A stretch of DNA of 64,000 nucleotides from positions 1-64,000 of the forward strand of contig CAVPXP010000038.1 in the NCBI GenBank assembly GCA_963709645.1, given 5' to 3'. A program made the position numbers and the translations under genes. This DNA is from DYRB01 sp963709645 (lineage in GTDB: Bacteria; Pseudomonadota; Gammaproteobacteria; Chromatiales; Chromatiaceae). The notes beneath the pieces are model-generated. The model had not been told where the DNA came from. It worked only from the letters and a program-made list of their open reading frames with translations, and ran no database searches. This document shows positions 24,725 through 34,773 of this stretch, in pieces. Within the stretch, counting starts at the first letter, position 1. Each line of letters opens with the position of its first letter.

Positions 24725-25714
24725 TCAGGAAACGCCCTGATAGTAGAAATTCTGGGGGTGCCGGGCCTCGGCGAAGAAATACCACCGCTCGGCCAGGAGT
24801 CCCAGATACTGGACCCAGAAGGCGACCAGCGGCAAGGTCCGGGACTCCAGGCCATAGCCCAAAGCGACGAGCCCTACCGGCAGGACAAAGACCAGGAGCA
24901 GGAACAGGTTTCGGACGGTCCGCAGCGTGGTCTCGCTGCGCCCATGGAAGAACTCGCGGGTATTGAAGGACCCAGCCGTCGCCCCTTGGGCCTTCTGGAC
25001 CACCACCGAGTGGCGCACACCGATCGCGGTCTGCACCGTGCTCTTGCGGCCGCGGCCCTCCCGCAGGCCCCGGTTGCGGGCCATGGCGGTGAGCCTGGTG
25101 ACCAGGGCCAATAACGTAGCAATCACTGCCCAGGTGCCGAAGAACGCGACCAAATGGTTGCCGAGCCACGCGGAGTATCCGGCTGCCAGCAGGAACCCGG
25201 AGGCGATGCCGAGCAACGTAAAGTTGGCGACCGTCAGCGGCGTATGCCACTCTTCGAGGAACTTCACCGCCGCGTAAATCATGGCCGTGCACAAGAACAA
25301 GGCGAAGACCGAGACGGTCCCGAAGAGCCCGATGAGCAGGGGCGGCGTGACCGGAAGGGTCCCGCCCAGTGTGAAGAGCGGTGTTGTCCAGCCAAGGTAG
25401 TGGGCGAGCCCATAGGCCGCCACGAAGGCCATGGCCAGCGGCAGAACCAGGACCTCGCGCGACAGCCAAGAGGTCCGCCACTTGGCCGCAGCTCGCCAGG
25501 CCCGTTCCGGTCGGCCCAGGTGGAAGAAGGAGGCGATAAGCCCGGCCACCAGGAAAGCCAGTGCGATCAGGCTGCCCCCGACATAGAAGGCCGTCCCCGG
25601 GGCCGGCAGGAGATTGGCCAGGGCGTAGAGCTGGCCGGTGTAGAGGGCCAGGAAGAGTCCCTGGCCGGCACCGATCAGGGTAGTGAGGAAGATGACGGAC
25701 AAGGCTGGGTGCAT
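24725..25714 (-). CDS. soeC: SoeC, membrane anchor of sulfite-oxidizing enzyme
   Basis: A 329-residue DmsC/PsrC-type integral membrane protein with about eight transmembrane helices (for example LSVIFLTTLIGAGQGLFLAL and AFYVGGSLIALAFLVAGLIA). It anchors the cytoplasmic SoeAB module and passes electrons to the quinone pool. It lies downstream of soeB on the same strand, as in Allochromatium (soeABC), with a 116-bp gap. Landmarks include SFFHLGRPERAWRAAAKWRT, the DmsC-like loop after helix 2, and the C-terminal FFAEARHPQNFYYQGVS. No frame break. A general DMSO- or polysulfide-reductase anchor is the alternative if the A subunit is misidentified. Confidence 0.88.
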   Translation of the reverse strand: MHPALSVIFLTTLIGAGQGLFLALYTGQLYALANLLPAPGTAFYVGGSLIALAFLVAGLIASFFHLGRPERAWRAAAKWRTSWLSREVLVLPLAMAFVAAYGLAHYLGWTTPLFTLGGTLPVTPPLLIGLFGTVSVFALFLCTAMIYAAVKFLEEWHTPLTVANFTLLGIASGFLLAAGYSAWLGNHLVAFFGTWAVIATLLALVTRLTAMARNRGLREGRGRKSTVQTAIGVRHSVVVQKAQGATAGSFNTREFFHGRSETTLRTVRNLFLLLVFVLPVGLVALGYGLESRTLPLVAFWVQYLGLLAERWYFFAEARHPQNFYYQGVS

Positions 25715-25830
25715 GGGGCGTCTCCTCGTCTAGCGGCCAGCAGCAGGCAGCCGGGTGCCAACTTGAGGTGTTACCAGCCGCGGACACCTGGCCGCTGACC
25801 GCTGTAGCGTGGCGGCTGCAGGCTGCCGGC

Positions 25831-26553
25831 TCACCAAGCCACATCGTCCAGAGCCTCCTCGCCGGTATAGGTGGTCAGGTCCTCGCGGCGCAACGGGTTG
25901 TCGGCCCGCACCAGCTCGTCCTCGTTGATATGCATGGCCGTCTTGCGCCGCGGCAGGTAGTGATTGGCCGGCCGCGTGCCCCACTCGGGCATCAGCTGAT
26001 AGCCACCGCGCTCGCGGATGGCCACCGAGACCTCCGAGTCGGGATCGTGGACGTCGCCGAACAGCCGCGCGCTGGTGGGACAGGCCATGACACAGGCCGG
26101 CCTGCGCTCGCGCTCCGGCAGGCGCATGTCGGTGATGCGATCGATGCACAGGGTGCACTTCTTCATCACCCGCTGCTGCTCGTCGACCTCCCGGGCGCCG
26201 TAGGGGCAGGCCCAGGAGCAGTACTTGCATCCGATGCACTTGTCGTAGTCCACCAAGACCACGCCATTGTCCGGGCGCTTATAGGAGGCACCCGTCGGGC
26301 AGACCGGCACGCAGGGCGGGTCCTCACAGTGCAGGCAGCTCTTGGGGAAGTGGACCGTCTCGGTGAGGGGAAATGTGCCCACCTCGAAGGTCTGGACCCG
26401 GTTGAAAAAGGTCCCCGTGGGGTCGGCGTCGTAGGGGTTGTGATCCACCAGGGGTCCGGCCGAGCCGGAGGTGTTCCACTGCTTGCACGAGGTCACGCAG
26501 GCATGACAGCCAACGCAGACGTTGAGGTCGATGACGAGGGCCAGTTGGGTCAT
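25831..26553 (-). CDS. soeB: SoeB, iron-sulfur subunit of sulfite-oxidizing enzyme
   Basis: A 240-residue ferredoxin-like subunit with four [4Fe-4S] cysteine sets: CVGCHACVTSC at the N-terminus, CLHCEDPPCVPVC, CIGCKYCSWAC and CTLC ... CVMAC. It wires the molybdenum subunit SoeA to the membrane anchor SoeC. No Tat or Sec signal is present, consistent with the cytoplasmic location known for Soe. The gene lies between a DUF2750 gene (78 bases upstream) and soeC. Intact. Confidence 0.92.
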   Translation of the reverse strand: MTQLALVIDLNVCVGCHACVTSCKQWNTSGSAGPLVDHNPYDADPTGTFFNRVQTFEVGTFPLTETVHFPKSCLHCEDPPCVPVCPTGASYKRPDNGVVLVDYDKCIGCKYCSWACPYGAREVDEQQRVMKKCTLCIDRITDMRLPERERRPACVMACPTSARLFGDVHDPDSEVSVAIRERGGYQLMPEWGTRPANHYLPRRKTAMHINEDELVRADNPLRREDLTTYTGEEALDDVAW

Positions 26554-26630
26554 GTCGCGTTACCTGTGCAATCGGCCGCGCCCGAGGCACTGAGCGGGTA
26601 TGGCCCGCTCCGTAGCTCCGGAAGCGTGCG

Positions 26631-27020
26631 TCAATCGGTCTCGTCGTCCTCGTCGGACTCCTCGACCTCGTAGCCCAACTCCTCGGCCAGCTCCATGGGC
26701 TCGATCTCCATTCCCGAGAGGTCGGCGTCCCAGTTGGTCCCGACCAGGAGGTCGTCTTCATCCATCCCGACCAGCCAGTCCTGGGCGAATTCGTCCAGGG
26801 CGATTGTCGCCGGGGCATACTCGGCCCACTCATCCGCGCAATGGACCCGAGCGTCGGCCTCATCCGACCAGAAAGGGAAGACGACTTGGTCCTCGTACTC
26901 GTTGGACTCGCAGACCGCCCAGTCGTCATCGACCTTCAGACCCCAGACGAGCCCGGTCTCCTGCACCTTCTGAACAAAGAGGTCGTGGTTGGCCTGGGCG
27001 TCGTCAGTGAGTTGTGTCAT
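26631..27020 (-). CDS. DUF2750 protein inserted in the soe operon
   Basis: A 129-residue, strongly acidic protein. ATG 27020 follows GAGAGGAAACC and begins MTQLTDDAQANHDLFVQKVQ. The blocks ETGLVWGLKVDDDWAVCESN, FPFWSDEADARVHCADEWAE and ALDEFAQDWLVGMDEDDLLV match DUF2750, a family of unknown function. The gene sits 26 bases after the soeA stop and 78 bases before soeB, all on one strand. The usual soe order is A-B-C without this gene. Its frame happens to be continuous with the shifted 3' part of soeA, which could cause an erroneous 1103-residue fusion call. Confidence 0.82.
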   Translation of the reverse strand: MTQLTDDAQANHDLFVQKVQETGLVWGLKVDDDWAVCESNEYEDQVVFPFWSDEADARVHCADEWAEYAPATIALDEFAQDWLVGMDEDDLLVGTNWDADLSGMEIEPMELAEELGYEVEESDEDDETD

Positions 27021-27046
27021 GGCGGTTTCCTCTCTGGTGCATTGGA

Positions 27047-29942
27047 TTATTTCTTGCCGAACAGCCCAGCCACATAGGCCTGCCACCGACCGCGCCGCTT
27101 GCCCTGCCCTGGCAACCAGGGCATGGCGGCGAACTGGGGCGAGGTGACCTTCGGCTCGCCGGGACCGGCCTTGTAGACGCGCACCCGCACGTCGAACCAG
27201 GCGGCCTGGCCGGTGACCGGGTCGGAGTTGGAGACGTGCTCGCCGCACTCGGTGGCCGGGCAGCTCTTCGCTGATCAGGTGGTTGAGCAGGAAACCCTTG
27301 CGCGCCTCGTCCGCCCTTGCCGTGAGTCCCCAGGCCCCGGCCCCTTTGCCGATGGCGTTCCAAGTCCAGACCGTCCCGGGTTCGACGGCCTCGGAGAAGC
27401 GACACATGCAGCGCACCTTGCCGTGGGGGGACTCGACCCAGATCCAGTCGCCGTCGTCGAAACCGCCGGCCGCCCCGACCCTGGGGTTCACGAACAGGTA
27501 GTTATGGCTGTGGATCTGGCGCAGCCAGGCGTTCTGGCCATCCCAGGAGTGGTACATGGCCATGGGGCGCTGGGTCAGGGCGTTGAGCGGATAGCGCTGG
27601 GTGTCCGTGAGGCGCACCTCCAGGGGCTCGTAGTAGAACGGCAGCGGATCGAAGTAGGTCTCGATGCGCTTGCGCAGCCGCTCCGGCGGGGTCCGCCCAG
27701 GCCATTTGCCCTGGGCGGCGAGGCGAAAGCGCTGCAAGACCTCCGAATAGACATTCAGGATGATGGGCTCGGCGTAGCGGGTCATACCGTGGGCCCGGGC
27801 CCAGTGCAGATAGCCCTTGTTCCAGTTACGCATGTACTGGTAGGAGCGCGGCAGCTCGTGGTGATAGAAGCAGCCGTTGTTGGCGTACATTTCCCACTGG
27901 CGGGGGTTGGGCTCACCCTTGAGGAACTTCTCCCCACCCTTGCCCCGCCAGCCGGCGAGGTAGCCAATCCCGGATCCCGGCGAGGTCTCGTAGTTGATGA
28001 TGAAGTCAGGGTAGTCGCGGTACTTGCGCGACCCGTCTTCCTTGACGAAGGCCGGGAGCCCCAGGCGAGACCCAAGCTCGATCAGGACCTCCTGGAAGGG
28101 CTTGCATTCCCCCTTGGGCGGCAACACCGGGATGCGCACCGAGTCCACCGGCCCGTCAAACTCGGAGATGGGCCTGTCCAGCATGGACAGCACGTCATGG
28201 CGCTCCAGGTAGGTGGTATCCGGCAGAACCAGGTCGGCAAAGGCTACAGTCTCGGAGGCAAAGGTATCGCACACCACCAGGAAGGGGATCTTGTACTCGC
28301 CCTGCTCGTCCTTGTCGGTGAGCATCTTACGGACCTCGACCGTGTTCATGGACGAGTTCCAGGCCATGTTGGCCATGAACAGGAGCAAGGTATCGATCGG
28401 GTAGGGGTCCCCGCGCCAGGCGTTGGTGATGACGTTGTGCATCAGGCCGTGGACAGCCAGGGGGTGTTCCCAGGAAAAGGCCTTGTCGATGCGAACCGGC
28501 TCCCCGGCCGCGTCCACGAAGAGGTCCTCAGGCCTGGCCGGCCAACCCAAGGGCATGCCGTCTAGTGGGGTGTCTGGTTGCACCCCCTGAGGCCCGTTGG
28601 GCGGCTTGGGGCAAGGCGGGATCGGGCGCGGAAAGGGGGCCTTGTGGCGGAAACCGCCGGGTCGGTCGATGGTCCCCAGGATGGTCATCAGGATGCCCAG
28701 CGCCCGGATGGTCTGGAACCCGTTGGAGTGCGCCGCCATGCCGCGCATGGCATGGAAGGCCACAGGATTCCCCGTAACCGAGGCGTGCTCATTGTCCCAG
28801 CAGTCGGTCCAGGGTATGGGCAGCTCGATCTTCTGATCGCGGGCCGTGACGCCCATCTCGTGGGCCAAGCGGCGGATGGTCTCCGCCGGGATGCCCGTGA
28901 TGCCCGCCGCCCACTCCGGGGTGTAGGCGTCCACCCGCTCCTTCAGAAGCTGAAAGCCGGGCTTGACCCGGGTGCCGTCATCCAGGGTGTAGCTGCCCAG
29001 CAGGCGCGGCTCGGCCCCCGGTGTGTGGGTCCCCACGGCGCCGATCTCCGGGTCCCACCAGAGTTTGTTCTCCGGGTCGAAACACCCCTCCTCCGCGTGC
29101 ATCTCGAAGCGCTGGAAGAGGCCGTGGTCGGCGCGGTCCGGCTCGTCCACCACCAGCTCGGCGGCGTTGGTGTACTGAACCAGGAAGTCCCTGTCGTAGA
29201 GCCCCTGCTTGATGATCTGATGGATGACGGCCAGCAGCAGGGCCCCGTCGGTCCCCGGTTTGATGGGGACCCACTCGTCAGCAATGGCCGAATAGCCGGT
29301 GCGGATGGGGTTGATGGAGACGAAGCGCCCGCCGCGGCGCTTGAATTTCGAGATGGCGATCTTGAGCGGGTTCGAGTGGTGATCCTCGGCGGTGCCGATC
29401 ATGACGAACAGCTTGGCACGATCCAGATCCGGCCCGCCGAACTCCCAGAAGGAGCCGCCGATGGTGTAGATGAGTCCGGCGGCCATGTTGACCGAGCAGA
29501 AGCCGCCGTGGGCGGCGTAGTTGGGGGTGCCGAACTGTTTGGCGAAGAGACCCGTCAGGGCCTGCATCTGGTCGCGCCCGGTGAACAGGGCGAAGCGCTT
29601 GGGATCCTCGGCACGGATGCCGCGCAGGCGCTCGGCAAGAAGATCGAAGGCTTGGTCCCAAGAGATCGCCTCGAAGGCCCCCTCCCCGCGCTCCGCCCCC
29701 GTGCGCCGACGCAGAGGCTTGGTCAGGCGTCCCGGGGAGTACTGCTTCATGATCCCGGAGGACCCCTTGGCGCAGATCACGCCCTGATTGAGGGGATGGT
29801 TGGGGTTGCCCTCGATGTAGCGGACCTCGCCGTCGCGCAGGTGCACCCGGATGCCGCAGCGGCAGGCGCACATGTAGCAGGTCGTCTCCTTGACCTCGAC
29901 CCGAGCGGTATCGCCATCGGAGCGGAGCTTGGAGTCTGGCAT
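27047..29942 (-). CDS. soeA: SoeA, molybdopterin subunit of sulfite-oxidizing enzyme (one frameshift)
   Basis: About 964 residues once one frame break is bridged. The N-terminus has C22YMC25ACRC29 plus Cys at about 57 (GVICAKGSSG) for a [4Fe-4S] cluster, and no Tat signal, so the protein is cytoplasmic. Molybdopterin-domain blocks include YAAHGGFCSVNMAAGLIYTI (probable Mo-ligand Cys), DRAKLFVMIGTAEDHHSNPL and NALTQRPMAMYHSWDGQNAW. At about 27258 one extra G moves the frame; the true end is ATECGEHVSNSDPVTGQAAW ... AGLFGKK with stop at 27047. This is the catalytic subunit that oxidizes sulfite to sulfate in Chromatiaceae. One base in 2.9 kb may be a sequencing error. Confidence 0.85.
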
Positions 29943-30224
29943 TGGACGACCTGAACGCGCGATTGAAATTTAATGAATTCTAATATTCTTGGTCATTTGT
30001 GCGCAAACCCGCGTACCGACTCGTAAGCACGCGCAGAAACTCTTCCCGAAAGCCGGCCCTGGAAGGCGGGGTTCCCTTGATCCGCCGGCTGGATGTACCG
30101 GCTCACCCACGCGTCGCCGCTGGGCCCTGGGCTGGAGGTGGACCGGCTGCATATACTGATCTCCTGAAGATTTTCAGTCTTCGGATGGATGAAGATCCTT
30201 GTTTCTAAGGTCTTTTCTTAACCC

Positions 30225-30256
30225 TTAAAACTGAAAACTTAAAACTTAAAACTGAG
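30225..30256. repeat. Short AT-rich direct repeats (AAAACTK)n
   Basis: Four near-identical 7-8 bp units (TTAAAACTG, AAAACTT, AAAACTT, AAAACTG) in tandem. Strikingly AT-rich against the surrounding GC-rich sequence. Confidence 0.5.
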
Positions 30257-30475
30257 CGGTATATCGTGCCCTCACGCCCTGGCCCGGGCTGAAAATCCCC
30301 TGGCGTTACCAGGAGACGGGCTTCCACATCGCCCCGGTTCACGGTCCCGCTGGCGCCGACAGGTTCGATGAGCGCCGGGTGACCGTCGTTGGCGTCGGGC
30401 AGGACAGCAGGGATAGTCTGCTGGTCGATGACCACTGGGACCACGGGCTGGAGGTGCGCGTGCCCGCGGTGTAGG
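30255..30475 (+). pseudogene. Possible C-terminal gene fragment, unknown
   Basis: A start-less plus-strand frame reads YRALTPWPGLKIPWRYQETG, then FDERRVTVVGVGQDSRDSLL and VDDHWDHGLEVRVPAV and stops at 30475. The composition looks coding (alternating hydrophobic strands, balanced acids), and it ends 35 bases before the transglutaminase start. It could be the tail of a deleted gene. Family not recognised. Confidence 0.3.
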
Positions 30476-30509
30476 GTCCGCACACAGGATTCAACGCAAA
30501 GGCACTCTC

Positions 30510-31371
30510 ATGCGGCGCATCGATATTAGCCACGTCACCGAGTATCTGTTCCCCAATCCCGTGTCGCTGCTGCCGCACCGGCTGCTGCTGCGTCCAAGGG
30601 AGAACCACAATGTCAGGATCGAATCCTCGGTACTGGAGATCTTTCCTCCCCCTACCCTGCAATGGAAGCGCGACGCGTTGGATAATTCGGTTGCAGTGGC
30701 GGCGTTCCCCGAGCCTTCAGATCGCCTGCGCATCTCCAGCAGCGTCCTGATCCAGCACTATGAGGACAACCCTTTCGACTTCCTGGTGGATGACTATGCC
30801 GTCGTCCATCCGTTCGATTACCAAAAGGAAGACCAGGTCGAGCTTGCCCCCTTCCAGCAGGCCGTGCACCCGGCTGACCGGGAGGAGGTGCAGCGTTGGT
30901 TGGACGGGCTGGGCCTGCAAGCGGCCCCTGGAGACCTTTGCGCTGCTCGACCGGATGAACCGCGCGATTGCAGGCCAGTTTGGTTACCAAATGCGCGAGG
31001 AACCGGGCGTGCAGTCTCCTGCGCAGACGCTGGCCCGCAACAGCGGTTCCTGCCGCGATTTCGCATCCCTGTTCATGGAGGCATGCCGGCTCCTGGGGCT
31101 GGCCAGCCGCTTCGTCAGCGGTTACCTGTACACAGCGGCCACTGAGGCTGATAACGCCTCGACCCATGCCTGGGCCGAGGTCTATCTGCCTGGCGCCGGC
31201 TGGAAGGGATTCGATCCCACCAGCGGCGAGGTAACCGGCAACCGGCACATCGCGGTGGCAGTGGCCCGCCACCCCGAAGCCGTGCCGCCGGTGGCCGGAA
31301 GCTACCTCGGTCCGCCAGATCAGCCCCCATCGCTGAGTGTGGCGGTACGGGTCAGCGGGCTCACGGCGTGA
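30510..31371 (+). CDS. Transglutaminase-like protease family protein (one frameshift)
   Basis: About 286 residues over two frames. Frame one gives MRRIDISHVTEYLFPNPVSL ... LLRPRENHNVRIES, the bacterial transglutaminase N-terminal domain. Near 30920 (RWLDGLGLQ) the frame changes and continues with the catalytic core: NSGSCRDFASLFMEACRLLG (Cys), ASTHAWAEVYLPGAGWKGFD (His) and the Asp in FDPTSGEV. Such proteins act as amide hydrolases or cross-linking enzymes; the substrate is unknown. Its stop overlaps the start of the response regulator by four bases (GTGA), so the two are cotranslated. One missing or extra base is enough to explain the break. Confidence 0.75.
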
Positions 31372-32093
31372 GTACCTTTGACGTGCTCATCGTTGACGAT
31401 GATCCCGACATCCGGGACGTCGTGACCCATGAGGTGCGCCAACAAGGCTGGGCCGCCTTCGAGGCCGGCAGCGAGGCGGAGCTTGCCGCAGCCCTGCGTG
31501 AGCATACGCCGGACATCATCCTGCTCGACATCCGGCTGCCCGATCAGGATGGCCTGACCATCGCGCGGCGCCTGCGCACGACCTCTGCGATCCCCATCAT
31601 CATGCTGACGGGGATGGGCTCCGATATCGACCGCATCGTCGGCCTGGAGATCGGCGCCGATGACTACGTGGTGAAGCCCTTCAACCCGCGGGAGCTGATG
31701 GCACGCATCAAGGCCGTGCTGCGGCGGACCTCGGGCCAACCCATGGGGAGCGCCCCGTCAGAATCCTTGGGGCATGATTGCCGACGCTTCGCCGGCTGGC
31801 TGCTCGATCGGACCGCCCGCGTGCTGACCGACCCCAGCGGCAACCCCGTTTCCCTGACCAACGCCGAGTACCTGCTGCTCGAAGCCCTGGTCGATGCGCC
31901 GCACCGGGTGCTGAGCCGCGAGCATCTCCTGGAGCGCACCCATTCCTACGATGCAGATGTCTTCGACCGAACTATCGACGTCCTGATCCTGCGCTTACGC
32001 CGCAAGATCGAACCCAACCCCCAGGCGCCGAAGCTCATCCGCACGGAGCGCGGGGCTGGCTATGTCTTCGACGTGGACGTGGAAAAGGTCTGA
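31368..32093 (+). CDS. OmpR-family response regulator
   Basis: A 241-residue two-component regulator. The receiver domain (residues 4-118) has the acidic pocket VDDDPD, the phospho-acceptor D54 in ILLDIRLPDQDG, Thr in IMLTGMGSD and Lys in YVVKPF. A short linker leads to a C-terminal winged-helix DNA-binding domain (LTNAEYLLLEALVDAPHRVL and FDRTIDVLILRLRRKIE). The start is GTG 31368, overlapping the transglutaminase stop by four bases. Convergent with the hybrid kinase on the opposite strand, with the two stops overlapping between 32060 and 32093. The kinase is its likely partner. The overall TorR-like set suggests control of a periplasmic-ligand response. Confidence 0.92.
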   Translation: MSTFDVLIVDDDPDIRDVVTHEVRQQGWAAFEAGSEAELAAALREHTPDIILLDIRLPDQDGLTIARRLRTTSAIPIIMLTGMGSDIDRIVGLEIGADDYVVKPFNPRELMARIKAVLRRTSGQPMGSAPSESLGHDCRRFAGWLLDRTARVLTDPSGNPVSLTNAEYLLLEALVDAPHRVLSREHLLERTHSYDADVFDRTIDVLILRLRRKIEPNPQAPKLIRTERGAGYVFDVDVEKV

Positions 32094-34773
32094 CCGTCGA
32101 GCACCCGGCGCACCGCGTGCGCCAGTCGGTCTAGCGGGACCGGTTTGGATAGCAGCTCGGCGGCGGGGTCCATGATCTCCCGGTGTTCCCCAGAGGTGAA
32201 CAGCACGGCGAGGCTCGCCCGCCGCGAAAGAGCCTCGCGGGCCAGCGCGGGACCGTCCCAGGGCGGGGGCATGGCCACGTCCGTGTAGAGCAGCCGGATG
32301 GCGGGCTCGTGCTCCAAGGCGTCGAGCGCCGCGGTGCCGTCGTTCGCGGTCATGACTCGGTAGCCGAGGCCCCTGAGCTGGTCGGCGGTGGCGGCCAGCA
32401 GATCCGGGTCGTCATCGACCACTAGGATCGTCTCCCCGTCACCCCGTGGCGCTGTGCCCAAAGCGACTGCGGCGGCGTTGTCGGCCGGATCCGCCGCATC
32501 CGCCATCCGGGCTGCAACCGGCAGGGTGATGCGCACCCTGGTACCGTGCCCCGGCTCGCTGTCGATGTGCAGGTCCCCGCCGGACTGCCGCACGAAGCCG
32601 TAGACCATGCTCAACCCTAGGCCGCTCCCCTTACCCGATGGCTTGGTGGTGAAGAAGGGCTCGCAGACGCGCTCGAGCAGGTCCGGCGGGATGCCGCAGC
32701 CCGTGTCGCTCACGGCGATCTGCCACGGCCTGAGCATCCGTCCGGGCCGTCGTGAGGGTGATTCGCCCCTGACCCTGCATGGCGTCCCGGGCGTTGATCG
32801 CCAGATTGATGAGGGTGTTCTCCAGCTGACCGGGGTCGACGCGCACGGCCGGCAGATCGGGGGCCAGCTCCGTCGTCAGGGTGACCCCATGCCCGAGGCT
32901 GGATTCGAGCAGATCCAGCATGCCGCCGATCAGGGCGTTGACGTCGACCACCTCCGGGGCAAGCCGTTGTCGGCGCGAAAAGGCCAGCAGGCGCTCGACC
33001 TGCCGTGCCGCCCGGTCGGCGGCGCCCATGGCCCGCTTCCAGCGTTCGTGCAGTGCCGGGTCGTCCCGCACCGCCGGCTCCAGGAAGGTCAGGTTGCCCA
33101 GGATGGCCCCCAGGATGTTGTTGAAGTCGTGGGCGATACCGCCCGTGAGCTGGCCCACGGCCTCCATCTTCTGCGCCTGGCGCAACTGGCCCTCCATCGC
33201 CCGGCGCTCGGTGACGTCCATGTGCAGGGTAGCGATGCCGCCACCAGCGACGGCAGTGCGGCGCAGCTCCACGACACGCCCGTCCGGACAGCGGACCTCG
33301 AGCTGCTGGCCCGCCGTCCCGCCGGCCGCGGGCAGCCCCGATCGCGGAACCTCCTCTCCCAGGGTCGTGCAGACCCGCGCCCCATTCTCGTTCAGCGCCT
33401 GGAGGATTTGCGCCAACGGCGCACCGATGCCGATATCGTGCTGGGACAAACCGTAGAGGCGCAGGACCTGGGGATTCCAGGCGACGAGCCGGCCGGCCTC
33501 GTCGAAGACCGTCAACCCGTCATTCATGCTGTCGAACGTGGTGACCAGCAGCCACGACTTGTCGATCAGATCCCGGTGCAGGGCCTCGACTTGAAAGGCC
33601 TGGTCTTTGAAGACGCTGAAGACGCGCGCCAGGTCGCCGATCTCGTCGCGCCGGTCCGTGGCCGGCACCCGCGCATCGCGCTCGCCGGCGGCGAGCCGCT
33701 GCATGGCCTGAGTCACCGCGCGCAGGTTCAGGCTGATGTCCCGCACCACGAAGCGATACGAGAAGACCGTCGCCAGCAGGACCACCGAGACGCTGACACC
33801 AACGAACAGGATGGTGTTGGCGAGGACGGTATCGCCCATGGCGGTAGCCGCATGGACGATGTTCTGGTTGGCGGACAACACCAGGGCATCGACCCGCTCC
33901 TTGAGTTGCGCGGCGATGAGACGGCTGCCGGCGACCAGGCTGTCGGCTCTCTCCAGGGCTGCGAGTTCGCCCTCGCGCAGCCCCAGCACCCCGTCGGGCG
34001 CCAATTGCTGATCCAGCTCGTCGATGGCGCCCAGCAGCTCGGGACCGCAGCCCCGCCGGGACCGCGGGGATCACCGACGCGAGCCGATCCAGGAGCCGCT
34101 CGAAGGCGCGGCGCGCCTGCCCCAGCCTGGCCCCTGTTGGAGCCGCCGCGCCGACCAACAGCTCGCCGAAGGCGGACCCCACCAACCGTTCCGCCTCCAG
34201 CAGCGGGCCCTGGGCAAGGGCCGCCTGGCGAAACAGTCCCTTCGGCACCGTGCCGCCGCGGCCGACCACATCGGCGACGGCTAGGATGGAGGGCCCCAGG
34301 ATCTGCTGCACCCGCTCGCGCAGGGCGACGAGCCGGTCGCGCTGGCGTTCGAGGGCGCTGCTCTGGGCAGCGCTCGTCTCCAGCAGACCGGCCAGGTCTC
34401 GCAGGTTGTCCGCCAGTTCGGGGGCGAGCCGGGCAATGTCGTCGACGCCGGTACCGCTGGGGCTGAGGTGCCGCAGGCGCTCCGTCTCGCTGGCCAGCAG
34501 CAGCAGGTCTGCCTTGATCAGCTCGGTCTGGCGCTGGCGGGCATCGGCACCCTTAGCGGCCATCAGGGCCGGGGTGCGATCCAGCAGGCGCTCGCCGACC
34601 CGGGCCAGGACCAGGGCCGCACCCGAGGCGGGCAGGGCCGTCTCTGTGATGGCAGCGACGTCGTCGCGTATCTCCAGCAGGGCGATCAGGGCGGTCGCGC
34701 TGGCGGCCAGCAGCGCCAGCCCCGCCAGCCCGAGGATCAGCAGCAGGCGGCCCCTGACCCCGACCAGCCTCAT
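32060..34773 (-). CDS. Hybrid sensor histidine kinase (TorS-like), two frameshifts
   Basis: About 903 residues across three frames. The N-terminus (from ATG 34773) has a TM segment (LLLILGLAGLALLAASATAL) and a long periplasmic helical sensor. A first break near 34060 leads to the second TM (TILFVGVSVSVVLLATVFSY), HAMP, a PAS domain (FDSMNDGLTVFDEAGRLVAW), and the H-box GQLTGGIAHDFNNILGAILG. A second break near 32735 leads to the ATPase lobe (VSDTGCGIPPDLLERVCEPF, GKGSGLGLSMVYG) and a receiver domain (ILVVDDDPDLLAAT, LLYTDVAMPP). The start overlaps the stop of the binding-protein gene by four bases, so the two are cotranslated. Presumed partner of the OmpR-type regulator at 31368. Confidence 0.8.

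Larger units (their letters stand above)
29943..30509. other. Divergent intergenic region between soeA and the transglutaminase gene
   Basis: Holds the presumed soe promoter in the AT-rich 29965-30000 stretch, a low-complexity run of AAAACTT/AAAACTG units at 30225-30256, and an open plus-strand frame at about 30255-30475 treated separately. No RNA family was recognised. Confidence 0.4.

Noticed and set aside
27213..28565. A 450-codon open frame antisense to soeA
   Set aside because: Mirror of the molybdoprotein gene; composition is the reverse-complement artefact and has no recognisable motif.
30205..30483. 92-codon minus-strand frame upstream of the transglutaminase
   Set aside because: Runs through the AT-rich repeat and the plus-strand fragment looks more protein-like; no start context.
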